64,000 nucleotides of DNA from Hydrogenovibrio crunogenus (GTDB taxonomy: Bacteria > Pseudomonadota > Gammaproteobacteria > Thiomicrospirales > Thiomicrospiraceae): the NCBI RefSeq assembly GCF_004786015.1, contig NZ_CP032096.1:1798001-1862000 (forward strand). Reading direction: 5' to 3'. This document shows, piece by piece, positions 1 through 10,435 of this stretch (within the stretch, counting starts at the first letter, position 1; the number at the start of each line of letters is the position of its first letter). The notes under the pieces were generated by a model. It did no database searches. It saw nothing but the letters and a program-made list of their open reading frames with translations, and was not told the origin of the DNA. A program made the translations under genes and the position numbers.

Positions 1-825
1 ATCAAGGGAATGGTTATCCAGTCTGGTAATGATGCCAGTGTTGCGCTTGCAGAACATATTGCAGGAAGTGAAGAAGTTTTTGCCGAACTTATGAATAAGT
101 ATGCCGCTTCTTTAGGCATGACCGGCACTCACTATATGAACGCAACAGGTCTACCAAATCCTGATCACTATACAACGGCTCATGATTTATCGATTTTAGC
201 CAGAGCATTAATCACTAAGTTTCCAGAAGAATACAAATGGTATGCGCAAAAGAAATTTACCTTTAACGGCATTACCCAATACAACCGCAATAAATTACTC
301 TGGCAAGACCCTTCCGTTGATGGGTTAAAAACGGGTCATACCGAGTCAGCGGGTTACTGCTTGGTCGCTTCAGCAAAACGTGATGATATGCGTTTAATTT
401 CCGTTGTTTTAGGAACTGACGGTGCCAAAACACGTATTCAGGAAAGCCAAAAACTATTGAACTACGGGTTCCGTTTTTTCGAGACGCATAAACTGTATGA
501 CAATGGACAACGTTTAAATGATGCACGTATTTGGGAAGGTCAAAAAGATTCTGTTGGACTAGGCTTAACGGATGATCTTTATGTCACCATTCCTCGTGGT
601 CAATACAAAAATTTAAAAATTGAGTCATCCATTCAGCCTGAAATCATCGCCCCTGTTGCTGAAGAAAAACCACTCGGTAAGTTGTTTATCACTTTAAACG
701 GCGACACCATTGAAGAAAGACCATTGGTTGCTTTATCGGAAATTGAAGAAGGTTCATTCTTCAAAAAAATCATTGACCAGATAAAGCTCCTTTTTAAAAG
801 CCTCTTTGATCTTATTGGGCTTTAA
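1..825 (+). CDS. dacA: D-alanyl-D-alanine carboxypeptidase (PBP5/6 family), C-terminal part
   Basis: The gene is cut by the left edge; the frame is open from base 1. The visible part holds two of the three active-site motifs of the penicillin-binding DD-carboxypeptidases: SGN (bases 22-30) and KTG (bases 328-336, followed by HTESAGY). The SxxK serine motif lies outside the window. After the catalytic domain comes a beta-rich C-terminal domain, and the protein ends in an amphipathic stretch rich in Lys, Phe and Leu that is typical of the membrane anchor of PBP5/6. The family trims the terminal D-Ala from peptidoglycan stem peptides in the periplasm. The next gene, a D-amino acid aminotransferase, starts 14 bases after the stop, so co-transcription is likely. 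PBP5 and PBP6 types cannot be told apart here. Confidence 0.93.
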   Translation: MKGMVIQSGNDASVALAEHIAGSEEVFAELMNKYAASLGMTGTHYMNATGLPNPDHYTTAHDLSILARALITKFPEEYKWYAQKKFTFNGITQYNRNKLLWQDPSVDGLKTGHTESAGYCLVASAKRDDMRLISVVLGTDGAKTRIQESQKLLNYGFRFFETHKLYDNGQRLNDARIWEGQKDSVGLGLTDDLYVTIPRGQYKNLKIESSIQPEIIAPVAEEKPLGKLFITLNGDTIEERPLVALSEIEEGSFFKKIIDQIKLLFKSLFDLIGL

Positions 826-839
826 TTAAGGAATTTTTC

Positions 840-1715
840 ATGCAAAAAACAGGGCAAATAGCCTATTTAAATGGCGAATTCATTCCCATAGAGAAAGCAC
901 AAATTTCTCCTCAAGATCGGGGGTTTCTATTTGGGGATGGCGTGTATGAAGTGATCCCTGTTTATGGCAAAAAGCTCTTTACGTTTCAAGACCACTTGGA
1001 GCGACTCAAAAACAGCTTAAAGGCCACTTCTATTCTAAATCCTTTAGAGGACGATGCTTGGGAGCGCTTGTTACAAAAATTGGTCGATATGCATCCTTGG
1101 AAAAACCAGTATATTTATTTACAGGTCACACGAGGTGTGCAAATGCAAAGAGACCACTTGCCCGCCGACTGCTTATCGCCAACACTTTATGCTTACACGA
1201 ATGAGCTCAAACCGGTTTCAGAAGCCATTATCAATCAAGGCATAAAGGCAGTTACCCTGGACGATATTCGCTGGCTTCGTTGTGACATTAAAGCCATCAC
1301 CTTATTGCCAAACATCATGATGAAGATGGCAGCTAAAAACCAAGGGGCAGACGATGCCATTCTTATCGACCGGGATGGATTGGTCGCAGAAGGCACTTCC
1401 AACAATGTTTTTATTGTGAAAAACGATGCTTTATTCACCCCTAAAAACGGATCACGTATTCTTCCAGGCATCACGCGCTCTGTCATTCAATCCTTAGCGG
1501 AGCAACATAGTCTTCCCCTTTCGGAAACGGATATAACTTTAAGCGACTTAGAAAATGCAGATGAAATCTGGCTGACCAGCTCAACCAAAGATGCTCTTCC
1601 GGTGACGGAACTGAATGGTCATCTCATCGGTCAGGGTAAACCCGGACCTGTCTGGCAAAAAATTCAGCAGTATTTCGAAGAAACCAAACAACAGTTTATC
1701 CAACAGTTAACTTAA
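840..1715 (+). CDS. dat: D-amino acid (D-alanine) aminotransferase, class IV PLP fold
   Basis: The 291-residue protein belongs to the branched-chain/D-amino acid aminotransferase fold (class IV). The N-terminal signature NGEFIP...ISPQDRGFLFGDGVYEV is clear. The likely PLP-binding lysine is K151 in CDIKAITLLPN, and the conserved glutamate follows in LVAEGTSNNVF (E184). The family interconverts D-alanine plus 2-oxoglutarate with pyruvate plus D-glutamate. The sequence also resembles branched-chain aminotransferases and aminodeoxychorismate lyase. The R-x-x-R-CDIK pattern and the position beside dacA favour Dat. It lies between dacA and ybeD in a tight same-strand run, an arrangement common in gammaproteobacteria. 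The ATG at 840 is preceded by AAGGAATTTTTC, giving a usable ribosome site. Confidence 0.88.
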   Translation: MQKTGQIAYLNGEFIPIEKAQISPQDRGFLFGDGVYEVIPVYGKKLFTFQDHLERLKNSLKATSILNPLEDDAWERLLQKLVDMHPWKNQYIYLQVTRGVQMQRDHLPADCLSPTLYAYTNELKPVSEAIINQGIKAVTLDDIRWLRCDIKAITLLPNIMMKMAAKNQGADDAILIDRDGLVAEGTSNNVFIVKNDALFTPKNGSRILPGITRSVIQSLAEQHSLPLSETDITLSDLENADEIWLTSSTKDALPVTELNGHLIGQGKPGPVWQKIQQYFEETKQQFIQQLT

Positions 1716-1736
1716 TAAACAAACGAGTATCCTTTT

Positions 1737-2021
1737 ATGACTGTCGATTTACATACCCCCGATAAAGAATCGTTAATTGATTTTCCGTGTGATTACAAAC
1801 TGAAAGCCATGGGAAAAAACAGCGGCACACTGGTTGAAACCGTCTATGAAATCACCAAAAAGTATGCTCCAGATGCTTCAAGAGACAATATTTACATCAA
1901 GGACTCAAAAGGTAGACACTTTATTTCAGTCAATATTACCTTTCACGCCACCAGTTTAGAGCAGCTACACAATATCTATGGTGAATTAAAACAACACCCC
2001 GAAGTTCTAATGACATTGTAA
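1737..2021 (+). CDS. ybeD: YbeD/DUF493 family protein
   Basis: This small soluble protein of 94 residues has the DUF493 (UPF0250) pattern: an N-terminal DFPCDYKLKAMG segment, a central helix and a closing repeat region ending HPEVLMTL. The fold is ACT-like, and E. coli YbeD is of similar length. Its biochemical role is not settled. The gene sits between dat and lipB, as it does beside dacA and lipB in E. coli, which supports the name and suggests a link to the lipoate operon. It starts 21 bases after dat and ends 20 bases before lipB. Confidence 0.9.
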   Translation: MTVDLHTPDKESLIDFPCDYKLKAMGKNSGTLVETVYEITKKYAPDASRDNIYIKDSKGRHFISVNITFHATSLEQLHNIYGELKQHPEVLMTL

Positions 2022-2041
2022 ATTGTTACAGCCACGTTGAA

Positions 2042-2671
2042 ATGTCTCTTCAAATCAAATATCTAGGGTTACAGCCTTATGAGTCCATCTGGGAAGCGAT
2101 GCAACGTTTCACAGATGAACGCTCCGACAGCACACCTGATGAACTTTGGGTAGTGGAACATCCCCCGGTTTTTACACAAGGTTTAAATGGTCAAGCCAAA
2201 CACCTTCAAGCCTTTGCGTTGCAACAAAATATTCCCATTATACAAACGGATCGTGGCGGGCAAGTCACCTATCATGGCCCAGGCCAAATCATTATCTATG
2301 CTCTACTCGATTTAAAGCGCGCTCAACTAGGGGTTCGTGATTTAGTGCATCGAATGGAAAACGCCATTATTGAGTTTTTGCGCAGTTTAGGCATTTCAGC
2401 CCAAGCTCGACCAGACGCTCCTGGGGTTTATGTAGAGGGTCAAAAAATCGCCTCTTTAGGACTCAAAATCAGAAAACAAAAAAGCTATCATGGATTGGCG
2501 CTCAATCTTGATATGGATTTAACCCCTTTTAGCTGGATTACACCTTGCGGCTTAGAAGGAATACAAATGACACAGGTCTCCCACTTTATTCAACAACCTG
2601 ATCTACACACTAGCCAAACGGCGCTGGTAAAAGCATTGTGTCATCAATTGCAACCCGAAATCAGTCCTTAA
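2042..2671 (+). CDS. lipB: Lipoyl(octanoyl) transferase
   Basis: LipB moves octanoate from acyl carrier protein to the lipoyl domains of 2-oxoacid dehydrogenases and the glycine cleavage H protein. The 209-residue protein shows the signature RGGQVTYHGPGQ at residues 71-82, the acyl-accepting cysteine C169 in TPCGLEG and the conserved lysine K135 in GQKIASLGLK. Length and motifs match the family. The partner enzyme LipA is the next gene, about 95 bases downstream. The ATG at 2042 has only a weak upstream GTTGAA site, but the protein begins where family members do. Confidence 0.96.
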   Translation: MSLQIKYLGLQPYESIWEAMQRFTDERSDSTPDELWVVEHPPVFTQGLNGQAKHLQAFALQQNIPIIQTDRGGQVTYHGPGQIIIYALLDLKRAQLGVRDLVHRMENAIIEFLRSLGISAQARPDAPGVYVEGQKIASLGLKIRKQKSYHGLALNLDMDLTPFSWITPCGLEGIQMTQVSHFIQQPDLHTSQTALVKALCHQLQPEISP

Positions 2672-2767
2672 TTCAGCTATCTTTTAGCCGTCTGCTATTG
2701 ATGGTTTCTTGAATAAATCCCACTAAGCTCTATAATAACTTCTTTATTTTATTTGGCTTTTCAGTTT

Positions 2768-3781
2768 ATGAGTACTCCCCAATACCAAGAAGTTTCTCTC
2801 GATTCGATTTCCGGACTGCAAAAAAACAGTTTGAAAGCGCGCAATGAATCCATGTCGAAAGGGGAATACAAAACCAAATCGCTGAAAAACCGCCCAGACC
2901 CTACGCAACCTAAGCTGAAGAAACCCAGCTGGATCAAAGCCAAGCTTCCTTCAGCCAAACACATTGGTCGTGTCAAAGAATTGAAACAAGTCTTACGAGA
3001 ACAAGGATTGAACTCGGTCTGCGAAGAAGCTTCCTGCCCAAACCTCGGAGAATGTTTTGGGCATGGCACCGCGACGTTTATGATTATGGGACATATTTGT
3101 ACTCGAAAATGCCCCTTTTGCGATGTGACCCATGGTCGCCCCAACCCTTTAAATCAAGATGAACCTCGACATCTGGCAGAAACCATTCACGCTATGAATT
3201 TAAATTATGTAGTCATTACGTCGGTAGATCGTGATGACCTTCGCGATGGTGGCGCAACGCATTTTAAAAATTGTACACAAGCCATTCGCGACAAAATGCC
3301 TGATATTCAAATTGAAACACTGGTGCCTGATTTCAGAGGTCGACTGACAGTGGCGCTGGATATTCTGGCACAACAAGCGCCCGATGTTCTAAACCATAAT
3401 TTAGAAACGGTGCCTCGTTTATATGAAGAAGCTCGTCCAGGGGCAGATTACCAAGCATCTTTAGACCTGTTAAAACGTTTTAAAAAATTGGTTCCAGAAA
3501 CCAAAACCAAATCCGGTTTAATGGTGGGATTAGGAGAAACCTTCGATGAAATTTTACAAGTCATGCGTGATCTTCGAGCCCATGATGTTGAAATGCTGAC
3601 GGTGGGACAATATTTACAACCTTCCGATTTCCATTTAGCGGTGCAACGATACTGGACTCCAGAAGAATTCAAGCAACTGGAACAAGCAGGCATGGAAATG
3701 GGGTTCACCCATGTTGCATCAGGCCCAATGGTACGTTCTTCATACCATGCCGACTTACAAGCGCAAGGTCAATTTAGTTAA
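2768..3781 (+). CDS. lipA: Lipoyl synthase (radical SAM)
   Basis: LipA inserts two sulfur atoms into the octanoyl group made available by LipB. Both iron-sulfur sites are present. The auxiliary cluster motif [12 protein letters not shown] is a CX4CX5C, and the radical-SAM motif CTRKCPFC is a CX3CX2C. The C-terminal RSSYHAD carries the conserved serine that ligates the auxiliary cluster. The open frame extends up to a TTG at 2753, but the ATG at 2768 is preferred, giving 337 residues. Neither start has a good ribosome site, and a further in-frame ATG lies near 2852. The N-terminal basic extension of about 50 residues before the family core is somewhat longer than in E. coli. Confidence 0.96.
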   Translation: MSTPQYQEVSLDSISGLQKNSLKARNESMSKGEYKTKSLKNRPDPTQPKLKKPSWIKAKLPSAKHIGRVKELKQVLREQGLNSVCEEASCPNLGECFGHGTATFMIMGHICTRKCPFCDVTHGRPNPLNQDEPRHLAETIHAMNLNYVVITSVDRDDLRDGGATHFKNCTQAIRDKMPDIQIETLVPDFRGRLTVALDILAQQAPDVLNHNLETVPRLYEEARPGADYQASLDLLKRFKKLVPETKTKSGLMVGLGETFDEILQVMRDLRAHDVEMLTVGQYLQPSDFHLAVQRYWTPEEFKQLEQAGMEMGFTHVASGPMVRSSYHADLQAQGQFS

Positions 3782-3808
3782 CTCTCTCTTTAAGCAGGAT
3801 TAATCATT

Positions 3809-4684
3809 ATGCAAGACCATATTCAACGCTTCCTTTTTAAAGACCTGAATATTCGAGGACAGCACCTCCAAATTGACCAGGCCTGGCAAAAAATGATTTC
3901 AGAACGTCATTACACGCCTGAACTGACCAAGGTGCTTGGTGAATTGACTGCTATCGCGATTATGTTGGCGAATGGCATGAAACATCTAGGCAAAGTCTCA
4001 ATCCAAGTCCAGGGAAGCGGTCCGGTTAATCTGCTATTAGTAGAGGCGACTCATGATTTGAAGATTCGGGGTGTGGCAAAAACCAACGCCGCATTGACAA
4101 CCCAATCCTCTTTGGATGAGTTGTTGGGGGATGGACAAATCTTGGTGACAATGGAAAACACGCAAACGCAAAGCTTTTTCCAGTCTTATGTGCCGCGCGA
4201 AGAAAACAATATAGCCAAAGCATTTGAAACGTTTTTGAGCCAATCAGACCAACAGCCGTCCAAATTATGGCTCGCTGCCAATGACACAGGCGTGGGTGGC
4301 GTTCTGATTCAAAAAATGCCGACTACAGATGATCATGATGAAGATGGCTGGGAGCGTATCCATTTACTCACGGATACTGTCACCGATGAAGAACTCATTG
4401 AGCTTGAAGCAGAACCGTTACTGCACCGACTCTTTCATGAAGAAGTGATTGAACTTTACACACCAGAGGAAGTGAATTACGACTGTCCGCAGGACAAATC
4501 CAAAGTGGATGATATGATCTTATCTTTAGGCGAAGCTGAAGCACGCAAAATCTTAGAAGAACAAGGGGAAATCGTGATTCACAATGAAATTTGTAATTTT
4601 CATTTACGCTACACTAAAGAAGATATTGATCAACTTTTTAACGAGGCCTCTTCTGAGGCTGACTCCAGCCAGACTTTACAGTAA
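3809..4684 (+). CDS. hslO: Hsp33-family redox chaperone with an incomplete zinc switch
   Basis: Hsp33 is a cytosolic holdase switched on by oxidative unfolding. The 291-residue protein matches the family along its length, from MQDHIQRFLF to the C-terminal switch region. The canonical CxC and CxxC zinc motifs are degraded: the first is NYDCP (Tyr224, Cys226) and the second is HNEICN (Asn259, Cys262). Only one cysteine of each pair remains, so tetrahedral Cys4 zinc binding is not possible from this chain alone. The rest of the linker, ILSLGEAEARKILEEQGEI, is well conserved, so the protein does not look like a pseudogene. A strong hairpin terminator follows 26 bases after the stop. Confidence 0.92.
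   Translation: MQDHIQRFLFKDLNIRGQHLQIDQAWQKMISERHYTPELTKVLGELTAIAIMLANGMKHLGKVSIQVQGSGPVNLLLVEATHDLKIRGVAKTNAALTTQSSLDELLGDGQILVTMENTQTQSFFQSYVPREENNIAKAFETFLSQSDQQPSKLWLAANDTGVGGVLIQKMPTTDDHDEDGWERIHLLTDTVTDEELIELEAEPLLHRLFHEEVIELYTPEEVNYDCPQDKSKVDDMILSLGEAEARKILEEQGEIVIHNEICNFHLRYTKEDIDQLFNEASSEADSSQTLQ
3877..3886. repeat. Iterated palindrome CCAGGCCTGG, copy 1
   Basis: Exact copy inside hslO, read there as codons for Gln-Ala-Trp. Confidence 0.9.
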
Positions 4685-4710
4685 ACAACGCATCAGGTTA
4701 ACTGACACGA

Positions 4711-4735
4711 AAAACCGCCAGGCCTGGCGGTTTTT
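4711..4735. terminator. Bidirectional hairpin terminator between hslO and yaaA
   Basis: A perfect inverted repeat built on the core CCGCCAGGCCTGGCGG (4715-4730) is flanked by A-run and T-run sequence (AAAA before, TTTTT after). It sits between the convergent hslO and yaaA genes and can terminate transcription in both directions. The stem centre is a copy of the iterated palindrome CCAGGCCTGG. Confidence 0.9.
4718..4727. repeat. Iterated palindrome CCAGGCCTGG, copy 2
   Basis: Exact copy forming the centre of the hslO/yaaA terminator stem. Confidence 0.9.
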
Positions 4736-4789
4736 ATTGAGCAGGTTTTTATTAAGCAGGCTCTTGCTGAGCACACCAGTAAATCGAGC

Positions 4790-5566
4790 CTAATCTGTTT
4801 GCTTTCGAGTAAACACCCAGTCTTTCTCGGATGATAAATCTGGCGCAAACTGATAACCATCATAATCAAAATATTTTAAATCCTCGGCTTGCTCAACCTG
4901 ATTGACCGCCGCATAGCGAGCCATGAGTCCACGTGCACGTTTGGCATAAAAACTGATCATCTTATATTGACCGTTTTTCCAATCTTTAAATTGCGGCGTG
5001 ATAATATCGGCATTCAATTGCTTTTTCTTAACGGCTTTAAAATATTCATTGGAAGCTAAATTCACCACAATATGGCAGTTCTGCTCTGCTAATTGTTGAT
5101 TCAACAATTCTGTAATTTGATCATCCCAAAAAGCATACAAATCTTTGCCTTTAGCATTTTGAAACTTCGTCCCCATTTCCAAACGATATGGCAAAATACC
5201 ATCTAGCGGCTTTAACAGCCCATATAAACCAGACAAAATACGTAAATGCGTTTGTAAATAAGTTAACTCCTTAGGGGCTAAAGAACTCGCTTCCAAGCCT
5301 TGGTAAACATCTCCTTTGAACAGCAATGCCGCTTGCTTTGATTGTTTGTCATCAAAAGGATATTGCCATGCTTGAAATCGCTCATAATTTAACTCGGCTA
5401 ACTTGTCACTCAAATGCATTAGTTGTGCAACATCGACTGGTCCAAGCTGTTTAAGTTCATCCATCAACTGCTTGGCTTGTTGCCCAAAGGCCAACGATGT
5501 TTTTTCGATTTGTTCCGGCGCGGGCGTTTCATCGAGTGCCTTAGCGGGAGAAACTAAAAACAACAT
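4790..5566 (-). CDS. yaaA: YaaA family peroxide-stress protein
   Basis: The 258-residue protein begins [12 protein letters not shown] and contains the family blocks [31 protein letters not shown] and a basic patch near [17 protein letters not shown]. These match YaaA (DUF328/UPF0246). In E. coli, YaaA is induced by OxyR and lowers free iron during peroxide stress; DNA binding has been reported for the fold. The gene is convergent with hslO, another oxidative-stress gene, and shares its bidirectional terminator. It is separated from the next minus-strand gene by a hairpin, so it is probably transcribed alone. Confidence 0.94.
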   Translation of the reverse strand: MLFLVSPAKALDETPAPEQIEKTSLAFGQQAKQLMDELKQLGPVDVAQLMHLSDKLAELNYERFQAWQYPFDDKQSKQAALLFKGDVYQGLEASSLAPKELTYLQTHLRILSGLYGLLKPLDGILPYRLEMGTKFQNAKGKDLYAFWDDQITELLNQQLAEQNCHIVVNLASNEYFKAVKKKQLNADIITPQFKDWKNGQYKMISFYAKRARGLMARYAAVNQVEQAEDLKYFDYDGYQFAPDLSSEKDWVFTRKQTD

Positions 5567-5644
5567 ATTCTTTCCTTTATTATCAACACCAGGACCTCAA
5601 AAGCAGTCCTTATTCCATCTGAAAGTATTGTAGCGCCAAAAAAC

Positions 5645-5670
5645 AAAAAGGGAAGCAAGCTTCCCTTTTT
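5645..5670 (-). terminator. Hairpin terminator after the HicA-like gene
   Basis: The stem GGGAAGC/GCTTCCC with a very short loop is extended by A5 and T5 runs on its two sides, so it works on either strand. It lies 21 bases beyond the end of the 5691-5957 gene and upstream of yaaA. Confidence 0.85.
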
Positions 5671-5690
5671 ACAACAGAATCCGCACTTTT

Positions 5691-5957
5691 TTATAAACTG
5701 TCAGGCGTAATGCCCTGAGCCTCTAAGAAGTGGCGTAATTTGGTTACATCTTCCTTACTTGTCAGTTCATGCGCATGGTGCGGCAAACTTAAAATTAACT
5801 CTGCATCGTCTAGAATGATATGGGCTCTATTGGCATTCGAAACATCAATTTTAGCGCCAAAATGCTCTAATGTTGCGGCTAATTTTTTCCAATCAATATT
5901 ACTTGCGATTGGGTGGGAAAACACTTTTTCGATAATAACTTTATGCTTATGACTCAT
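5691..5957 (-). CDS. HicA-like small protein (orphan)
   Basis: This 88-residue protein has the HicA/YcfA-type layout: a helix with IDWKKLAATLEHFGAKI, a beta strand pair ending in LSLPHHAHELTSKEDVTKLRHFLEAQGI, and a conserved PHH segment in place of the usual toxin histidine region. A large group of such proteins in proteobacteria is annotated as HicA family although no partner antitoxin is linked. No HicB-like gene is adjacent here; the neighbours are yaaA and murU. It may therefore be a housekeeping RNA-binding relative and not a toxin. The ATG start is followed by a His/Lys-rich N-terminus. Confidence 0.65.
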   Translation of the reverse strand: MSHKHKVIIEKVFSHPIASNIDWKKLAATLEHFGAKIDVSNANRAHIILDDAELILSLPHHAHELTSKEDVTKLRHFLEAQGITPDSL

Positions 5958-6095
5958 TCATTTTCCTAGCGTACATGTATATTTAACAATTAGGTTTGTT
6001 TTAACTTCAAAGTCGGTTTTTAACCTCCTTCATCTATTAATATACGCTTGCTATGACAAAAGCCAAGTCAAATTTTTCTATCACAACAATTAATT

Positions 6096-7812
<1,717 letters not shown>

Positions 7813-7962
7813 GTTGTTGTCTCAATTCTTCGGTGCCCGTTTGTTTAAACTTATCTCCGCTTCAGAGAAACGGATGTCATATTTTAATGGTTGAAAGGTA
7901 ACTTATCCCAGTTCTTTCAGGTAAAATACCTAAATTATTCATAATTCACGATTTAAAGCTGG

Positions 7963-10338
7963 ATGTCAATTCGCACTCATTCATTTTTGCTACTTTTTTC
8001 TTGTCTCATCTTGTGGGGACCACTGTTTGCGAAGGCGGCGGCCAATGAAACACCTCTCTCGCCACTTGCCACATCTAATCAAACCAAGCCGGAGTGTTTA
8101 CCCAACTGGATTGCGCCCCCTCAACGCATTCCCGACAAAACTTCATTAAGTTCTTCACAATCCGATACCTTACAACAACCGAACGCTCTTACCTACAAGC
8201 TGACCGGAAATGTGGTGCTAAAACAGCCAGGCCTGGTGGTTTTATCCAATCATGTACGCCTAAACCGCCAAACACAAGAGGCGAATATATTCGGCCAAGT
8301 GCAACTTCACCGTAAGGACTTAATTGTCACAGGGCGCACCGCTCATATTGACCAACAAGCCAAAACAGCCCAGATCAAACACACTCAGTTTCAGTTTACC
8401 GCCAACCGCTCGCACGGCACAGCGAAGCAAGTCGACATCAACCAAACAACGCAACTGGCTCAACTGGACGATGCAACGTACACCACCTGCCCGATTGTTG
8501 AATACAGCTGGCAAGCACGTAATGGCAATATCGTCACCGATACCAAGTACGACTGGGAACTCGACTTTGATCGATTGGACATTGATAACAATCGTCGCCG
8601 AATTTACGGTTATAACACCTTTTTGTACTTCCAAACCATTCCGGTATTTTATACACCATACATCGATTTTCCTATGGATGATCGTGCCAGCGGTTTTTTA
8701 TTCCCGACCATTGGAAGTTACCGATCACTCACGCGTGAAACGGCTGAAAATTATGTTGCGATTCCCTATTATTTCAACTTAGCGCCTAACTATGATGACA
8801 CCTTAACTGTGCTCAAAATGCAAGACCGCGGCTGGGTGGTCGAAAATGAATTCCGCTATTTAAAACCCGGCCACAGCGCTGAACTGACCTTAACCGGATT
8901 GAATGACCAAGTCACTCAAAAAGAAGGATTGAGTTATATTGATGCCAGCGGACAACCGGCTTATGGCAAAAAAATTGATCAGCGCTGGCGCGGAAAACTT
9001 ATTGCCAACCAACAATGGGGTTCTGGGCTCTCAAGCAACCTGCTCTGGCATGAAGTGTCGGATAAATACTTTTATACTGATATTCCAGTGGAATCGGCTT
9101 TAGACACAGTGTCTTATACACCGCGTTATGCTAGCCTGAACTATGCCAAAGGTAATTTACAAGCGGGCGTCCAACTGTTGGATTACTTACGCTTGAGAGA
9201 AACGGCGCCTTACAACTATGAAAAACGACCCGAAGTGACGCTAAACTACTATCACCCGTTTCAATCAGGCTTTCTTGAAAACACCAGTGTGAACTTAGCG
9301 GCCGAATCCACCGAATTTCAAATTTCAACCACTGGACACACCAAGCCGGAGGCGCTAAGAACTGTATTAGCACCGTCAGCTCAATACAATCTCCTCAAAC
9401 CCTATGGCAGCTTGAAAGCCGAAATTGTCGCCAATAAAGTTAACTATTTCATGCAAGACAATGGGTTCAACAATACTGGAAGCCCAGAGCATAATATCAA
9501 TGTCCCTCAATACGCCTTAAAAGGCGGGCTTATCTTTGAAAGGGACTTTACGGTGGGCGACACAGCCATGGTTCAAACACTTGAACCGGAGCTGCAATAC
9601 TTGTATGTACCGTATCAAAAGCAATCTCAAATTCCTTTATTCGATACCGTCTATAAAAGTTTGGATTTCAGTAACCTATTCACTTACAATCGCTTTTCAG
9701 GAATGGATCGTATCGGCGATACCAACCAGGTTTCAGCGGCGTTATCCACACGTTTCTTAAAACAAGATGGTCGCCCAATAGCGGAAGCAGGGATTGGGCA
9801 AATCTTTTACTTAGCAGACCGAAAAGTGACCCTCAACGACACACCGACTCAAACAGAACTGGCGCAGAACACAGCCCATATGTCGGATTACTTTGTCAAA
9901 CTTGGCATGACAGTTGGCCCTTTTCAATTTGCCTCGACCAGTCAGTATTCTTATCACAATTATGAACTCACCAACGCCAACAATCGCTTAAAATACGATA
10001 TATCTCCTCGCTTTAAATTTTTAATGACCAATACGATCACCAATAATAACTTACCCGGTGAACAGGAAGACTTGGCGGCGGGACTGAACTGGCAAATCAA
10101 TGATAAATGGGCGCTTGGCAGTTACATCAATTATAACTTTACGCAGGAGCGTAAAACAGAAGTTCAAAATGCGTTACGCTATGACAGCTGTTGCTGGGCT
10201 TCAGAGCTGTCTGTTAAAGAAACACAACTCGATAATGGCCTGTATAATTACAGCATCCAATATTTAATCGAATTTAAAGGACTCAGTTCGGTCGGAACCC
10301 CGTTTAAAAAATATTTAAATAATAAGCTGAATTTTTAA
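7963..10338 (+). CDS. lptD: LPS-assembly outer-membrane protein LptD
   Basis: LptD forms with LptE the outer-membrane translocon that places LPS on the cell surface. The 791-residue protein starts with a signal peptide (hydrophobic residues about 8-20, cleavage near AKAAA). It then has a periplasmic OstA-type beta-jellyroll domain and a long C-terminal barrel rich in alternating aromatic residues. Cysteines are at 45, 176, 743 and 744. This is the N-terminal pair plus C-terminal CC arrangement needed for the inter-domain disulfides that activate E. coli LptD. It is followed by surA, whose product helps fold barrels, about 97 bases later. Confidence 0.96.
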   Translation: MSIRTHSFLLLFSCLILWGPLFAKAAANETPLSPLATSNQTKPECLPNWIAPPQRIPDKTSLSSSQSDTLQQPNALTYKLTGNVVLKQPGLVVLSNHVRLNRQTQEANIFGQVQLHRKDLIVTGRTAHIDQQAKTAQIKHTQFQFTANRSHGTAKQVDINQTTQLAQLDDATYTTCPIVEYSWQARNGNIVTDTKYDWELDFDRLDIDNNRRRIYGYNTFLYFQTIPVFYTPYIDFPMDDRASGFLFPTIGSYRSLTRETAENYVAIPYYFNLAPNYDDTLTVLKMQDRGWVVENEFRYLKPGHSAELTLTGLNDQVTQKEGLSYIDASGQPAYGKKIDQRWRGKLIANQQWGSGLSSNLLWHEVSDKYFYTDIPVESALDTVSYTPRYASLNYAKGNLQAGVQLLDYLRLRETAPYNYEKRPEVTLNYYHPFQSGFLENTSVNLAAESTEFQISTTGHTKPEALRTVLAPSAQYNLLKPYGSLKAEIVANKVNYFMQDNGFNNTGSPEHNINVPQYALKGGLIFERDFTVGDTAMVQTLEPELQYLYVPYQKQSQIPLFDTVYKSLDFSNLFTYNRFSGMDRIGDTNQVSAALSTRFLKQDGRPIAEAGIGQIFYLADRKVTLNDTPTQTELAQNTAHMSDYFVKLGMTVGPFQFASTSQYSYHNYELTNANNRLKYDISPRFKFLMTNTITNNNLPGEQEDLAAGLNWQINDKWALGSYINYNFTQERKTEVQNALRYDSCCWASELSVKETQLDNGLYNYSIQYLIEFKGLSSVGTPFKKYLNNKLNF
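8227..8236. repeat. Iterated palindrome CCAGGCCTGG, copy 3
   Basis: Exact copy inside lptD, read as codons for Pro-Gly-Leu. Confidence 0.9.
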
Positions 10339-10435
10339 TCGATTTTGACAAGCTGTACTGCAAACGTAACAATAGCTTAATGATGTTCTTTGAACACCCT
10401 TAACCATAATAGATCTAGGCAAAAATATTTTATTT

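Noticed and set aside
2761-3144. Minus-strand open frame of 127 codons
   Set aside because: Antisense to lipA, whose cysteine motifs are intact.
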